Assembly: GCA_964624795.1 (NCBI GenBank)
Contig: CAZUZS010000001.1
Location: forward strand, 62,001 to 126,000
Length of the DNA: 64,000 nt
Direction of reading: 5' to 3'
From: CAZUZS01 sp964624795
GTDB lineage: Bacteria; Calditrichota; Calditrichia; RBG-13-44-9
The position numbers and the translations under genes are program-made. The notes beneath the pieces were generated by a model. It worked only from the letters and a program-made list of their open reading frames with translations. It was not told where the DNA came from and searched no databases. Shown one piece after another: positions 44,437-53,780 of this stretch (position 1 is its first letter; every line of letters starts with the position of its first letter).

Positions 44437-45207
44437 TTAAAAGACCTTTTCACCTGATTTAATTATTTTGTGAAAACTGTCGGCTTTGAGGCAGGCACCG
44501 CCCACCAGGGCACCATCGATATCAGGCTGCTCGAACAAGCCCTTCGCATTTTCCGGCTTCACGCTGCCACCGTACAGGATCGGCATTTTTTGCGAAATAT
44601 TGCTCTCGAACAGCGCGTCCAGCATTTCCCGCAAAAAAGCGTGCACATCCTGCGCCTGTTTTGGAGAGGCAGTTTTGCCGGTACCGATGGCCCACACCGG
44701 CTCGTAAGCTATTACGATGTTCTTCAACTCCTTTTCCGAAAATCCTTTCAATCCCCATTCTACCTGGTTCAGTACAATATCTTTGGTCAAATTTTGATTT
44801 CTCTCCTCTAAAGTTTCCCCCACACAAAAAATCACCTTCAACTTGTTTTCCAGGGCCACCTGTATCTTCCGGTTGATGGTATTTTCATCTTCTTTGAAAT
44901 AGCGGCGGCGCTCGCTGTGGCCTATAATAACCCATTTAGCGCCGGTGCTTTTTATCATTTTCGCCGAAATTTCGCCGGTATATGCACCCTCTACCTCACC
45001 ATAAAGATTCTGGGCACCGAATTCAATTTTGCTATTCTTTAGCACCTCATTCACCGTGGAAAGCGCAGTAAACGGAGGGCAGACAATCACCTTACACTTC
45101 TTAGCCGGATTTTTCTCCAGGCGATTCGCCATCTGCCGCACCAGCCTGGCTGCCTCGGAATTTGTTTTATACATTTTCCAGTTGCCGGCGATAATTTTTT
45201 GTCTCAT
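44437..45207 (-). CDS. tpiA: Triosephosphate isomerase
   Basis: TIM interconverts dihydroxyacetone phosphate and glyceraldehyde-3-phosphate. The active-site Lys (AGNWKMYK), His (IIGHSERRRYF) and Glu (AYEPVWAIGTGKTAS) are all present, and the phosphate loop ends with LYGGSVKPENA. The length of 256 residues is usual. GGGAG precedes the ATG. It is third in the minus-strand order gap, pgk, tpiA, with 250 bases to pgk and its own terminator, so it probably has its own promoter. Confidence 0.98.
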   Translation of the reverse strand: MRQKIIAGNWKMYKTNSEAARLVRQMANRLEKNPAKKCKVIVCPPFTALSTVNEVLKNSKIEFGAQNLYGEVEGAYTGEISAKMIKSTGAKWVIIGHSERRRYFKEDENTINRKIQVALENKLKVIFCVGETLEERNQNLTKDIVLNQVEWGLKGFSEKELKNIVIAYEPVWAIGTGKTASPKQAQDVHAFLREMLDALFESNISQKMPILYGGSVKPENAKGLFEQPDIDGALVGGACLKADSFHKIIKSGEKVF

Positions 45208-45456
45208 AACAGGCTCCCTATCTGTTTAAATTCAAATTCATGATGTCCCGGTTCTCTCGTTTCCCCATCAAATTTTCTCGGCGGCAAATATTTGTCCCTC
45301 TTCGTATTCTGATCCCCAGGCAGCCAAGCTCATGAAACAGGGACACTCGACCGAGTTAGCTTCTTCCATTTCCATATTTGAAAACAGATAAGGGAAGCAA
45401 TGGGTCATCATTTCCGGTTCACCGCTTTATAGCGACACAAACGAAGCCGGAAAAAT

Positions 45457-46653
45457 CTATTTCTCGCCCAATGCGGCAACGCCGGGCAGCACCTTGCCCT
45501 CCAGCAATTCCAGCGAAGCGCCGCCCCCGGTAGAAACATGGCTCAACTGGTCGCTCAGGCCAAATTCCTTCACGGCGGCAGCGGAATCCCCGCCCCCAAC
45601 AATTGTGGTTGTCCCCTTCCCGGTAAGCTCCGCAAGATAGCGGGCAACGGCTTCGGTTCCCTTCGCAAAAGTGGGGATCTCAAACACACCCATGGGACCA
45701 TTCCAGACAATTGTTTTGGCATTTTTCAGAATATCCTTGAAATCAGCAACAGTTTTCAAACCGATATCGACACCCAGCCAATCGGGCGGTATTTCATCGG
45801 CATTCACGGTTTTGGTATTTGCGCCATCTTCCAATTTGTCGGCCACTACCACGTCCCCCGGCAGTTCCAATTCGCAGTTACTGGATTTGAACTTCTGCAG
45901 AATATCACCGGCCATTTCCACACGGTCTGTTTCCAGCAGCGATTTACCGATTTCTCTGCCCTGCGCTTTGTAAAAAGTAAAGATCATCCCGCCGCCGATT
46001 AGCAAAGTATCGGCTTTGTTCATCAAATTGTTAATCACATCTATTTTACCGGAGATCTTGGCGCCGCCCAGAATGGTAACAAACGGTCGCCTGGGATTTT
46101 CCAAAGCCCCACCCAGGTACTCCAGCTCTTTCTCCATCAAATAACCGGCAGCGCATTGCCCGAAATATTTTGTTACGCCTTCGGTAGAGGCATGAGCGCG
46201 ATGAGCGCTGCCAAAAGCATCGTTGATGTAGAGATCGCAACCCTCAGCCAGAGATTTGGCAAACTCCGGATCGTTTCCGGTTTCCTCGGCATGAAAGCGA
46301 AGATTCTCCAGAAGCAGCACATCTCCGTTTTTCAACGATTTCTTCAGGTTCAGGACTTCCGCTCCGATGCAGTCATCTGCAAATATTACATTTTTTTCCA
46401 ACAAGGTGCTTAGCGCGTCGGCAGCGGGCTTCAGACTCATCGTATCCACGCGCTTCCCTTTCGGACGTCCCAGGTGAGAACAAAGGATAGCGCGTCCTCC
46501 ATCACTCATTATTTTTTGGATAGTGGGCAGTGCAGCCCGGATGCGAAAGTCATCCGTCACGTGCTGTTGTTCATCCAGCGGCACATTAAAATCGACACGC
46601 ACCAAAACATTTTTATTACTCAGATTAAGATCGTCAATGGTGAGTTTCGCCAT
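45457..46653 (-). CDS. pgk: Phosphoglycerate kinase
   Basis: PGK transfers phosphate from 1,3-bisphosphoglycerate to ADP. The signature LVRVDFNVPL is at the N-terminus, the nucleotide-binding glycine motif (ILGGAKISGKIDVI) in the middle and GGGDSAAAVKEFG near the C-terminus. It runs 398 residues from the ATG at 46653; a directly preceding ATG at 46656 is equally possible and GGAG lies just before both. The gap terminator sits only 20 bases upstream, so pgk expression depends on readthrough or on a promoter overlapping that region. Confidence 0.97.
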   Translation of the reverse strand: MAKLTIDDLNLSNKNVLVRVDFNVPLDEQQHVTDDFRIRAALPTIQKIMSDGGRAILCSHLGRPKGKRVDTMSLKPAADALSTLLEKNVIFADDCIGAEVLNLKKSLKNGDVLLLENLRFHAEETGNDPEFAKSLAEGCDLYINDAFGSAHRAHASTEGVTKYFGQCAAGYLMEKELEYLGGALENPRRPFVTILGGAKISGKIDVINNLMNKADTLLIGGGMIFTFYKAQGREIGKSLLETDRVEMAGDILQKFKSSNCELELPGDVVVADKLEDGANTKTVNADEIPPDWLGVDIGLKTVADFKDILKNAKTIVWNGPMGVFEIPTFAKGTEAVARYLAELTGKGTTTIVGGGDSAAAVKEFGLSDQLSHVSTGGGASLELLEGKVLPGVAALGEK

Positions 46654-46676
46654 CATTACACTCCGCAATATTTCAG

Positions 46677-46709
46677 AAAAAATTCCCCCGCATACCTTGC
46701 GGGGGAATT
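46677..46709 (-). terminator. Terminator between gap and pgk
   Basis: A perfect 12-base-pair stem (46681-46692 with 46698-46709) with a 5-base loop is followed on the minus strand by six T. It lies 11 bases after the gap stop codon and about 20 bases before the pgk start, an arrangement that would lower pgk transcription relative to gap. Confidence 0.88.
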
Positions 46710-46720
46710 GACAATTATTT

Positions 46721-47722
46721 TTATAGAGAAACCATCTTTTTCATAAGGTCAACAGTGCGACAGGAGTAACCCCATTCATTATCATACCAGGAGATGATTT
46801 TCACCAGGTTTCCATCCATCACCCGTGTGGACAGCGAATCGAAAATACTGCTGTGATTGTTGCCCACTATATCGGATGAGACCAGTGGATCTTCCGAGTA
46901 TTCCAGGATACCCTTCAGGGAGCCTTCTGCGGCCTTCTTCATTTCTGAGTTGATCTGCTCCGCGGTAACGGTTTTGTTCAGTTCCGCAACCAGGTCCACC
47001 AACGAACCGTCGCTTACCGGAACACGAACGGCAATTCCGTCCAGCTTGCCTTTCAGATCCGGGATGACCAGACCGGTGGCTTTGGCAGCACCGGTGGTGG
47101 TGGGAATCACATTCGCTGCGGCTGCCCGTGCACGGCGCAAATCGGAGTGCGGGAGGTCCAGAATCCGCTGGTCGTTAGTGTAAGCATGAATAGTTGTCAT
47201 CCAGCCACGCTTGATCCCGAAATTGTCATGCAGAACTTTCGCAACCGGGGCAAGACAGTTTGTGGTGCAACTTGCATTGGAAACAATATGGTGGTCACCG
47301 GTAAGGGTATTATCATTCACACCCAGAACAACTGTGTTGTCCAACTGATCCTTTGCCGGGGCAGTTAAAACCACCTTTTTGGCGCCTGCCTGCAGATGCA
47401 TAGACAGTTTTTCCTTGGTGCGGAAGATGCCGGTTGAGTCCACAACGACATCCACTCCCAATGAAGCCCAGGGCAATTTAGTGGGATCTTTTTCAGCAAG
47501 CACTCTAACCCGTCGGTTACCAGCCACCAGGTAATCGCCATCCTGGGAAACCGCAACCGGGTACCGGCCATGCACCGAATCATATTTTAACAGATGAACC
47601 AGTGTTTTCGCGTCAGTGATATCATTAATTGCCAAAATCTCAACATCCGCATCATTTTGCAAGCGTTTGAACACCAGACGTCCAATTCTTCCGAAACCAT
47701 TAATCGCAACTTTTACTGACAT
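46721..47722 (-). CDS. gap: Glyceraldehyde-3-phosphate dehydrogenase, type I
   Basis: This NAD-dependent GAPDH has the Rossmann start VAINGFGRIGRLVFKRL, the catalytic cysteine in SNASCTTNCLAP and the C-terminal SWYDNEWGYSCRTVDL. At 333 residues it is full length. A strong AAGGAGG site precedes the ATG. It is the first of the three glycolytic genes in this cluster. Cofactor choice (NAD or NADP) is not settled, though the sequence after strand 2 is of the NAD type. Confidence 0.98.
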   Translation of the reverse strand: MSVKVAINGFGRIGRLVFKRLQNDADVEILAINDITDAKTLVHLLKYDSVHGRYPVAVSQDGDYLVAGNRRVRVLAEKDPTKLPWASLGVDVVVDSTGIFRTKEKLSMHLQAGAKKVVLTAPAKDQLDNTVVLGVNDNTLTGDHHIVSNASCTTNCLAPVAKVLHDNFGIKRGWMTTIHAYTNDQRILDLPHSDLRRARAAAANVIPTTTGAAKATGLVIPDLKGKLDGIAVRVPVSDGSLVDLVAELNKTVTAEQINSEMKKAAEGSLKGILEYSEDPLVSSDIVGNNHSSIFDSLSTRVMDGNLVKIISWYDNEWGYSCRTVDLMKKMVSL

Positions 47723-48241
47723 AATAACCTCCTTGGCATTTTGTTTCTCGTGTAAACGTATTTAACATTATTTGTTTTCCAATCGAGCTTGTTCCCATAT
47801 ATTTTTTAATTCCACTCGCCGGACAGCAGCATGTTATTTTTTTCTTTTCGCCTCCCAATCACAATTCCGATACCGTGGAAACATGAAACAACAAAATCTT
47901 ACAAATTTAAATAACATCCTGGGTTTTGGCAAGCTATTTTATGGGAGGTGGGATTATGTGCTTTTTATCTCTTTTAAGATGCGCATATTCTGCCATCCCT
48001 GGTTGAAACGGTGCCGGTTTTATTATATTTTGATCTGCTTTGTGGAGATTATGTGTGAGATGTTTTATTTTTTCGAATCAATTCGTTCCGGCTATTTTTC
48101 AGATCCACGCGATCTGTTGGAATGAAGGCCCCAGCTTCATGATTGTCGATGCGAATAGCAGAAAAAAATCGTGTCCGGCTTAGGCGAAAATCGCGCTTTT
48201 AATTTTGAACATACTATTAAATCAAGCAAGAAGGAGACGAA
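47723..48241. other. Intergenic region between divergent gap and flavin reductase genes
   Basis: About 520 bases without a gene I can support. It must contain the gap promoter (minus strand) and probably one for the plus-strand flavin reductase gene, but no clear match to both boxes was seen. A 118-codon plus-strand open frame at 47772-48125 has no ribosome binding site and no family features and is left out. Confidence 0.5.
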
Positions 48242-48751
48242 ATGGCTGAAACTACGAAAATTTACACGCGTCAAATGCCGCATCCGGTGACACTTATTTC
48301 GGTATCGGATGGAAAAGAGGAAAACATTGCCACAATGTCATGGTGTTCACCGGTTTCCTTCGAGCCACCGCTGGTTATGGTGGCGATAAGGCCAAACCGC
48401 TTTACGCACGATATTCTCCTGCGAAGCGGCGAGTTTGGTCTTATGGTTCTTTCGGAAATGCAAAAAGAAATGGCGACTCTCGCTGGAACTCTGACTGGCA
48501 GCAAAGCACAAAAGTGGGAACTTGAAACATTTCGACGATTTCGCAAGGAACCCCGCACCATCAGGGCGGCCTTGCTCCGGGAATGCCGGGCGGTATATGA
48601 ATGCAAATTAACAAATCATATGACTGCCGGCGATCATACCATATTTGTCGGAGAGATAATCCATGGTGAAATAGATCCCGACCAGAAGCCACTTATTTTA
48701 TTCGACCGCAAATATTTTGGCCTGGGCGATTTTATCGCTCGCTACCCCTGA
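48242..48751 (+). CDS. Flavin reductase-like FMN-binding protein
   Basis: The 169-residue protein has the FMN-binding split-barrel pattern: MPHPVTLISVSDG, then ATMSWCSPVSFEPPLVMVAI, typical of the flavin reductase-like domain. Relatives supply reduced flavin to monooxygenases or are stand-alone NADH:FMN oxidoreductases. An AAGGAGA site precedes the ATG at good spacing. It stands alone; the partner enzyme, if any, is not visible here. Confidence 0.88.
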   Translation: MAETTKIYTRQMPHPVTLISVSDGKEENIATMSWCSPVSFEPPLVMVAIRPNRFTHDILLRSGEFGLMVLSEMQKEMATLAGTLTGSKAQKWELETFRRFRKEPRTIRAALLRECRAVYECKLTNHMTAGDHTIFVGEIIHGEIDPDQKPLILFDRKYFGLGDFIARYP

Positions 48752-49092
48752 AAATTTGGCGCGAGAAACATATTTATTTCGGAATGACGGAGCAGTGGAA
48801 AATGCTCTCGACACCTCCCGCATTAATCCAGCGAACGGAGGACCGGGATTGAAGAGGCTCCTGTCTTCCGGAGCAAACCATAGCGCTTTCGCCCACCGCC
48901 GGGCCTGAGGCGAAAAACAGGCCGGTACCATTTTGGCCCGGCTTTGCCTCTAATTTTCAACCTTTTCTGAGGCACCCTTTGTGCCCCGTCCCAAGCATCA
49001 TAGGTCGCACGCTAACTGCGGGTAAATTCACTTGCTTACATTTGCGCGTTAACATATATTGAACGCTAAAACAAACGGATTTAAAAGGTTAT
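48752..49092. other. Intergenic, about 340 bases
   Basis: This stretch follows the flavin reductase gene and ends with the promoter of the amidohydrolase gene. It contains a GC-rich hairpin at about 48899-48925 (CCGG-CCTG with CAGG-CCGG) lacking a T-run. No coding region is supported. Confidence 0.5.
49032..49060 (+). promoter_or_regulatory. Candidate sigma-70 promoter of the deaminase operon
   Basis: TTGCTT (49032-49037) and TATATT (49055-49060) are spaced exactly 17 bases, placing the transcript start about 25 bases before the amidohydrolase ATG. The same TTGCTT box recurs at the GCS2 promoter at 52360. Confidence 0.55.
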
Positions 49093-50400
49093 ATGGGAAT
49101 ACTGTTAAAAAACGGATTGATTGTCTCTCAGAATAAGCAACGGGAAGTTTTCAACGCGGACATATTGATTGAGGATGACATTATCCGGAAGATTGAAAAA
49201 AACATACCGGAAGAGAAGCATGAAGTATTTGACTTTTCCGGCAATGTGATAATACCGGGTTTTGTGCAGTCGCATGTTCACCTCTGCCAAACGCTGTTTC
49301 GTAACCTTGCCGATGACCTGGAGCTGCTGGACTGGCTGGAAAAACGAATCTGGCCGTACGAGATGGCCCACTCCGGGGAATCGCTGAGTGCATCGGCGCA
49401 ATTGGGGTTGGCAGAACTGATGTTAGGCGGCACTACCAGCATTTTGGATATGGGAAGCAGCCGCTTTCAGCATGTTATTTTTGAAGAAATGGTTCGCAGC
49501 GGCATTCGCGGCTTCAGCGGAAAAGTGATGATGGATACCGGCAGCCAGGCTTACAAGGAAACCACAGAGGAAGCGCTGCAATCCACCGAAGAGTTGATAA
49601 CCGCCTGGCACCACAAGGAAAATGACAGGATCGGTTACGCACTGGCGCCACGCTTTGTCCCCTCATGCAGCCTGGAATTGTGGGAAGGCGTCCGGGCATT
49701 GGCCGGGAAATATGACTTGATCGTTCACACACACTCCTCCGAAAACCGGAAGGAATGGGAACTTGTTAAAGAAGCAACCGGTCGATCGAACGTGGAATTC
49801 TTTGACGAAATGGGACTTGCTTCGCCAAAATTATGCCTTGCGCATTGCATTTGGGTCTCGGAAGAAGAGATAAAAATGATAGCGAAAACCCGCGTTAATG
49901 TTTTGCACTGCCCCTCGGCCAATCTGAAATTAGGTTCCGGTATCGCGCCGGTTCCGCGTTTTATCGCAAACAAAATCAATGTCGGTCTGGGCTCGGACGG
50001 TGCCCCGTGCAACAATAACCTGGACATGTTTCAGGAGATGCGGCTGGCGGCGCTCATTCAGAAACCGGGCGCCGGCATAAAATCCACTTCCGCGCAAATG
50101 ATTTTTGACATGGCGACACTGGGTGGCGCCAAGGCGCTTGGCATGGCGGACCGGATTGGCAGCCTGGAAACCGGGAAAAAAGCGGACCTGGTAGTTCTGG
50201 ATCTGAATAAAGTTCACTCAATTCCTGCCGATAATATCTGCTCGCAGATCGTTTACTCGGCACGCGCAACGGATGTTAAACATGTCATGGTAGATGGAAA
50301 GTGGACAGTTTTTGATCGTGAGTTGAAAAATCTATCTTATGAGAATATTATCCGGAACACCTGGAAGCATATCCAAAAAATATTTGAACGATTAAATTGA
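49093..50400 (+). CDS. Amidohydrolase, S-adenosylhomocysteine/5'-deoxyadenosine deaminase-type
   Basis: The 435-residue protein has the cytosine-deaminase-like TIM-barrel metal site: HVHLCQTLFR (HxH), VHTHSSE, LAHCIW and GSDGAPCNNNLDMF, the last typical of MTA/SAH/5'-deoxyadenosine deaminases (MtaD/DadD group). These convert adenosine-type nucleosides to the inosine form and so clear radical-SAM and methylation by-products. The exact substrate is an inference. AAAAGG precedes the ATG and a good promoter lies upstream. Downstream are a TPR lipoprotein and adenosine deaminase in the same direction. Confidence 0.88.
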   Translation: MGILLKNGLIVSQNKQREVFNADILIEDDIIRKIEKNIPEEKHEVFDFSGNVIIPGFVQSHVHLCQTLFRNLADDLELLDWLEKRIWPYEMAHSGESLSASAQLGLAELMLGGTTSILDMGSSRFQHVIFEEMVRSGIRGFSGKVMMDTGSQAYKETTEEALQSTEELITAWHHKENDRIGYALAPRFVPSCSLELWEGVRALAGKYDLIVHTHSSENRKEWELVKEATGRSNVEFFDEMGLASPKLCLAHCIWVSEEEIKMIAKTRVNVLHCPSANLKLGSGIAPVPRFIANKINVGLGSDGAPCNNNLDMFQEMRLAALIQKPGAGIKSTSAQMIFDMATLGGAKALGMADRIGSLETGKKADLVVLDLNKVHSIPADNICSQIVYSARATDVKHVMVDGKWTVFDRELKNLSYENIIRNTWKHIQKIFERLN

Positions 50401-50428
50401 CGGTACGTGATTTTGAAGGAGGACTTTT

Positions 50429-51271
50429 ATGGCCAGGGTTAGTATCACGTTTGGAATACTGGTACTGCTGTTTATTTCATGCAGCCATCGCGAAGCGAAT
50501 GTAAAATCAATGGAAGCATCTACCCCCACCGCGTTGCTGGAAAAAGGGAACCAACTCTACCAGCAGGGGGATCTGCAGGGAGCGCTCCAAGACTACCAGC
50601 ATATTTATAATACTTATCCCACCAGCAGGGAATATGTAGATGCCGTGATTGGCCTGAGCCGCTGTTACAACGACATGGGCGATTATGAAAAGGGAATGGA
50701 CTTGCTTTATAACCTTATCAGGGAAAACATGGTGCCCAGTCGCGTTCCGGAAATTTACAATGAAATGGCTAAATATTATGAAGTGAATGCCGGAATTTCA
50801 TCCCTCTCAGGTTTATCAAATGAGGAAAACGACTACGAGAAAGCCATTGAATATTACCGAAAAGCTATCAACTACCCCAACAGCGACGACACCAACGCCA
50901 AAGCATACGCCCAGTACCGAATCGGGGAGCTTTATGTTACTCTTCTGAAATTTAAAGATGCTACCCTGGCCTTTGAAGCAACCATCAACAGTTTCCCGGG
51001 AACCCAGTGGGCAACCCTGGCCCAGCAAAGGATAGATGAAATGCGCCAGGCAGTGAACACCGTCCTGGGAGAAATGAAAACAGAGGAACCTGCCTCGGTG
51101 CAAAGCGCACCGGAAATGGCTTCGCCACCAAAACCCAGCACAACACCGATGCCCGCAGACACAATGGTTACACCGAAGGCAGCGGCCCCCGACACCAGCA
51201 CGCAGGTAGAGGAACAGAAACAGACCTCTCCGCCGGATACTTCTTCCAAACCCCAAATGGAGCTTAAGTAA
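50429..51271 (+). CDS. TPR-repeat lipoprotein
   Basis: A lipoprotein signal (FGILVLLFISC) is followed by about five TPR-like repeats (LEKGNQLYQQGDLQGALQDY and others, residues 35-210) and a long Pro/Thr/Ser-rich tail (about 220-280). The layout recalls periplasmic scaffolding proteins such as CpoB/YbgF and BamD, but there is no specific match. AAGGAGG precedes the ATG. It sits between two deaminase genes, 29 bases after the first; whether it is functionally linked to them is unclear. Confidence 0.8.
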   Translation: MARVSITFGILVLLFISCSHREANVKSMEASTPTALLEKGNQLYQQGDLQGALQDYQHIYNTYPTSREYVDAVIGLSRCYNDMGDYEKGMDLLYNLIRENMVPSRVPEIYNEMAKYYEVNAGISSLSGLSNEENDYEKAIEYYRKAINYPNSDDTNAKAYAQYRIGELYVTLLKFKDATLAFEATINSFPGTQWATLAQQRIDEMRQAVNTVLGEMKTEEPASVQSAPEMASPPKPSTTPMPADTMVTPKAAAPDTSTQVEEQKQTSPPDTSSKPQMELK

Positions 51272-51313
51272 GCCGCTGCCAGCAGGGTAGAACAACTTAG
51301 CCAAGAGGAATAA

Positions 51314-52342
51314 ATGGAACTCCCCTTCGAATTGCTGCTCCAACTGCCCAAGACAGATCTTCATGTACACCTTGACGGATCCCTGCGTGTTCCCACCCTT
51401 ATCGATCTGGCCCGCAAGCAAAATGTCGAACTCCCGACCTTTAATGAGGCGGAACTCGAAAAAATTGTGATGAGCGGAAAGCATTGTCAAAATTTGGGCG
51501 AGTATCTCCAGGGATTCGATATTACGCTTTCCGTTATGCAGGAACCGGAAGCCTTATATCGTATTGCGTACGAACTGGCCGAGGATGCGGCGGAGGAAAA
51601 TGTGTGGTACATGGAAGTCCGCTATTCTCCCATCCTGCACATTCGGAAAGGTTTGAAACTAACCACCATTGTAGATGCGGTTCTTGAAGGATTGCAGGAA
51701 GCGGAAAAGAAGTTCAATATTAAGACCGGCATAATCGTGTGCGGAATGCGAAATATAAATCCCGAAACATCCTTGCGGCTGGCAGAGCTTTCTGTTGCCT
51801 ACAAAAACAAGGGAGTCGTGGGATTTGACCTTGCCGGCCAGGAAGAAAATTATCCGGCAAAAGATCACAAAGATGCCTTTTTTATTATCAGGAAAAATAA
51901 TATCAACACAACGGCGCACGCAGGTGAGGCATTTGGTCCGGACAGCATCCACCAAGCGTTGCACGATTGCGGTGCCCACCGGATAGGCCATGGCACTCGC
52001 CTGTACCAGGATGGCGACTTGCTCAACTACGTGAACGATCATCGCATCCCCATGGAAGTATGCCTCACAAGCAATATTCAGACAGGAGCGGCAAGCTCCT
52101 ACGAGACGCATCCGCTTCGTTTTTATTATGATTATGGGTTGCGGGTGACCATCAATACCGACAATCGCCTGGTTTCCGATACATCGGTTACCCGTGAACT
52201 CTACCTGGCTGCAAAGTACCTGAACTTGACACTGGACGACATCAAATCCATTGTGATGGACGGATTTAAAAGCGCGTTCCTGCCCAACCGGGCAAAATCG
52301 ATTATGCTGAATGTTGTGAACGATAAATTGAAGAAATTTTAA
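51314..52342 (+). CDS. add: Adenosine deaminase
   Basis: Zinc-dependent deaminase of adenosine. The metal site starts with KTDLHVHLDGSL (HxH), followed by HAGEAFGPDS with the catalytic Glu region, RIGHGTRL, and ITINTDNRLVS, where the usual Asp-Asp after Thr reads Asp-Asn. The rest matches the add family over 342 residues. GAGGAA precedes the ATG. Together with the upstream deaminase it forms a purine-nucleoside salvage pair. Confidence 0.9.
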   Translation: MELPFELLLQLPKTDLHVHLDGSLRVPTLIDLARKQNVELPTFNEAELEKIVMSGKHCQNLGEYLQGFDITLSVMQEPEALYRIAYELAEDAAEENVWYMEVRYSPILHIRKGLKLTTIVDAVLEGLQEAEKKFNIKTGIIVCGMRNINPETSLRLAELSVAYKNKGVVGFDLAGQEENYPAKDHKDAFFIIRKNNINTTAHAGEAFGPDSIHQALHDCGAHRIGHGTRLYQDGDLLNYVNDHRIPMEVCLTSNIQTGAASSYETHPLRFYYDYGLRVTINTDNRLVSDTSVTRELYLAAKYLNLTLDDIKSIVMDGFKSAFLPNRAKSIMLNVVNDKLKKF

Positions 52343-52359
52343 TCCCCCCCTCAAATCAT

Positions 52360-52388
52360 TTGCTTTACCATGCCGGATTTGTTATAAT
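52360..52388 (+). promoter_or_regulatory. Candidate sigma-70 promoter of the GCS2 gene
   Basis: TTGCTT (52360-52365) and a perfect TATAAT (52383-52388) are spaced 17 bases. Transcription would start about 42 bases before the ATG at 52437. Best -10 box in the window. Confidence 0.6.
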
Positions 52389-52436
52389 GACTACCATTTT
52401 AGTAATGGCGTGAACGAGATCATCGCGTAAAATTAT

Positions 52437-53576
52437 ATGTATATAAAATTTAACGCCGCAGAAAAGATGACCATTGGCGTAGAACTGGAGATTCAGACAA
52501 TAAGCCCCAGGACGGGCGAGCTTGTTCCCGGTTCCGGCGTCATACTTTCACAATTGGCAGGCGAGGTAAGGTTCAAACCGGAACTGTTCAACTCCACGTT
52601 GGAAATCAACACCGAAATCTGCGAATCACTCCCCGAATTAGAATACAGCCTGAAAAAGAGCCTGGCTACCATTCACGAAATCGCCGCCTGGAACGATCTT
52701 GAAATACTTATTTCAGGGTGCCACCCTTTTTCCAACTGGCAGCAACAGCAAATTACCCAGCAGGAAAGATACCTCAATCTTTTGCATCGCATCCAGTGGC
52801 CGGTACGGCAGTTTCTCATTTTCGGTCTCCACATCCATGTGGGAATCGATAATGCCGACAAGGTGATTTATGTAATGAACCGCCTCACCAGCTATATTCC
52901 GCACCTGATCGCCCTTTCAGCAAGTTCCCCTTTCTGGAACGGGTTCGATACCGGGCTGGCGACTTCACGAGTTAAGATATTTGAAGAACTCCCCAACGCC
53001 GGGTTGCCCTACTATTTTAAAAATTGGGAAAAATACAGCGAGCTGGTTTCCAGGTTGATCAAGACCAACTCCATAGATACCGTGCGGGACATCTGGTGGG
53101 ATATACGTCCGCACCCCATTTTCGGAACCGTGGAAGTGCGGGTTTGCGACGCAATGCCTACTCTGAAAGAAAATATGGCGCTTTCAGCGATGGTCTTTTT
53201 ATTAGCCGCGAAATTTGCCTCCGAATTTGAATCCGACGGTGACACCCCCATGATCGATCGCTGGATTTTGGAGGAGAACAAATGGCGGGCTGCCCGCTAC
53301 GGTCTCAGCGGCAAAATAATCATGAACGATGCCGGTGAAACCCAGACACTCGGTGACGCCATCAGAAGGCTCCACACCGAACTCCTGGATTACGCCAGGA
53401 CGGCTGGATTTACGGATATCGAACCGTACCTGAGCACGATTCCCGAGATATTAAAGCGAGGACCGAGTTACGCACGACAGCGGCACTGGGCCCGCCAAAA
53501 GCCGGGAGACTACAAGTTTATTGTCAACAATCTTCTCCGAGAAACCAGGGAAAATAAATTGCTTAACGGCTTTTGA
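52437..53576 (+). CDS. Glutamate-cysteine ligase type 2 family (YbdK/GCS2) carboxylate-amine ligase
   Basis: The 379-residue protein carries the GCS2 signature MTIGVELEIQTISPRTGEL and the later IFGLHIHVGIDNADKVI, both typical of YbdK-like ATP-grasp ligases that join an amino acid to a carboxylate. YbdK has weak gamma-glutamylcysteine activity; the physiological substrate of most members is unknown. There is no gshB nearby, so glutathione synthesis is not supported by context. No clear ribosome binding site precedes the ATG. Its own promoter and terminator make it a single-gene unit. Confidence 0.88.
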   Translation: MYIKFNAAEKMTIGVELEIQTISPRTGELVPGSGVILSQLAGEVRFKPELFNSTLEINTEICESLPELEYSLKKSLATIHEIAAWNDLEILISGCHPFSNWQQQQITQQERYLNLLHRIQWPVRQFLIFGLHIHVGIDNADKVIYVMNRLTSYIPHLIALSASSPFWNGFDTGLATSRVKIFEELPNAGLPYYFKNWEKYSELVSRLIKTNSIDTVRDIWWDIRPHPIFGTVEVRVCDAMPTLKENMALSAMVFLLAAKFASEFESDGDTPMIDRWILEENKWRAARYGLSGKIIMNDAGETQTLGDAIRRLHTELLDYARTAGFTDIEPYLSTIPEILKRGPSYARQRHWARQKPGDYKFIVNNLLRETRENKLLNGF

Positions 53577-53634
53577 TTCCAGCGGGTTTCACCAGCCGGG
53601 AGACATTTCGAAACAACAATGCATTTTCTCCATT

Positions 53635-53674
53635 AAAAAATCCCCGCTTTCTGCAAACGAGGATTTTTGTTTTT
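53635..53674. terminator. Bidirectional terminator after GCS2 gene
   Basis: An A-run, a stem with one mismatch (AAAAATCC arm at 53636-53643 paired with GGATTTTT at 53661-53668) and a further T-run on the plus strand lie 60 bases past the GCS2 stop. It would also serve the LemA gene from the other side, about 100 bases away. Confidence 0.75.
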
Positions 53675-53780
53675 ATCAGAAAACTGACTGAAGGAGTCAT
53701 TCACCGCACAAGGCCAAATTTGGGGCAACGCTGGAAAACCTGCATTTTATGGAAGATCTAATGCGGCAATACCCTTCCGG

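Noticed and set aside
47772..48125. 118-codon plus-strand frame between gap and the flavin reductase gene
   Set aside because: No ribosome binding site, aromatic- and Cys-rich random-looking composition and no recognisable domain.
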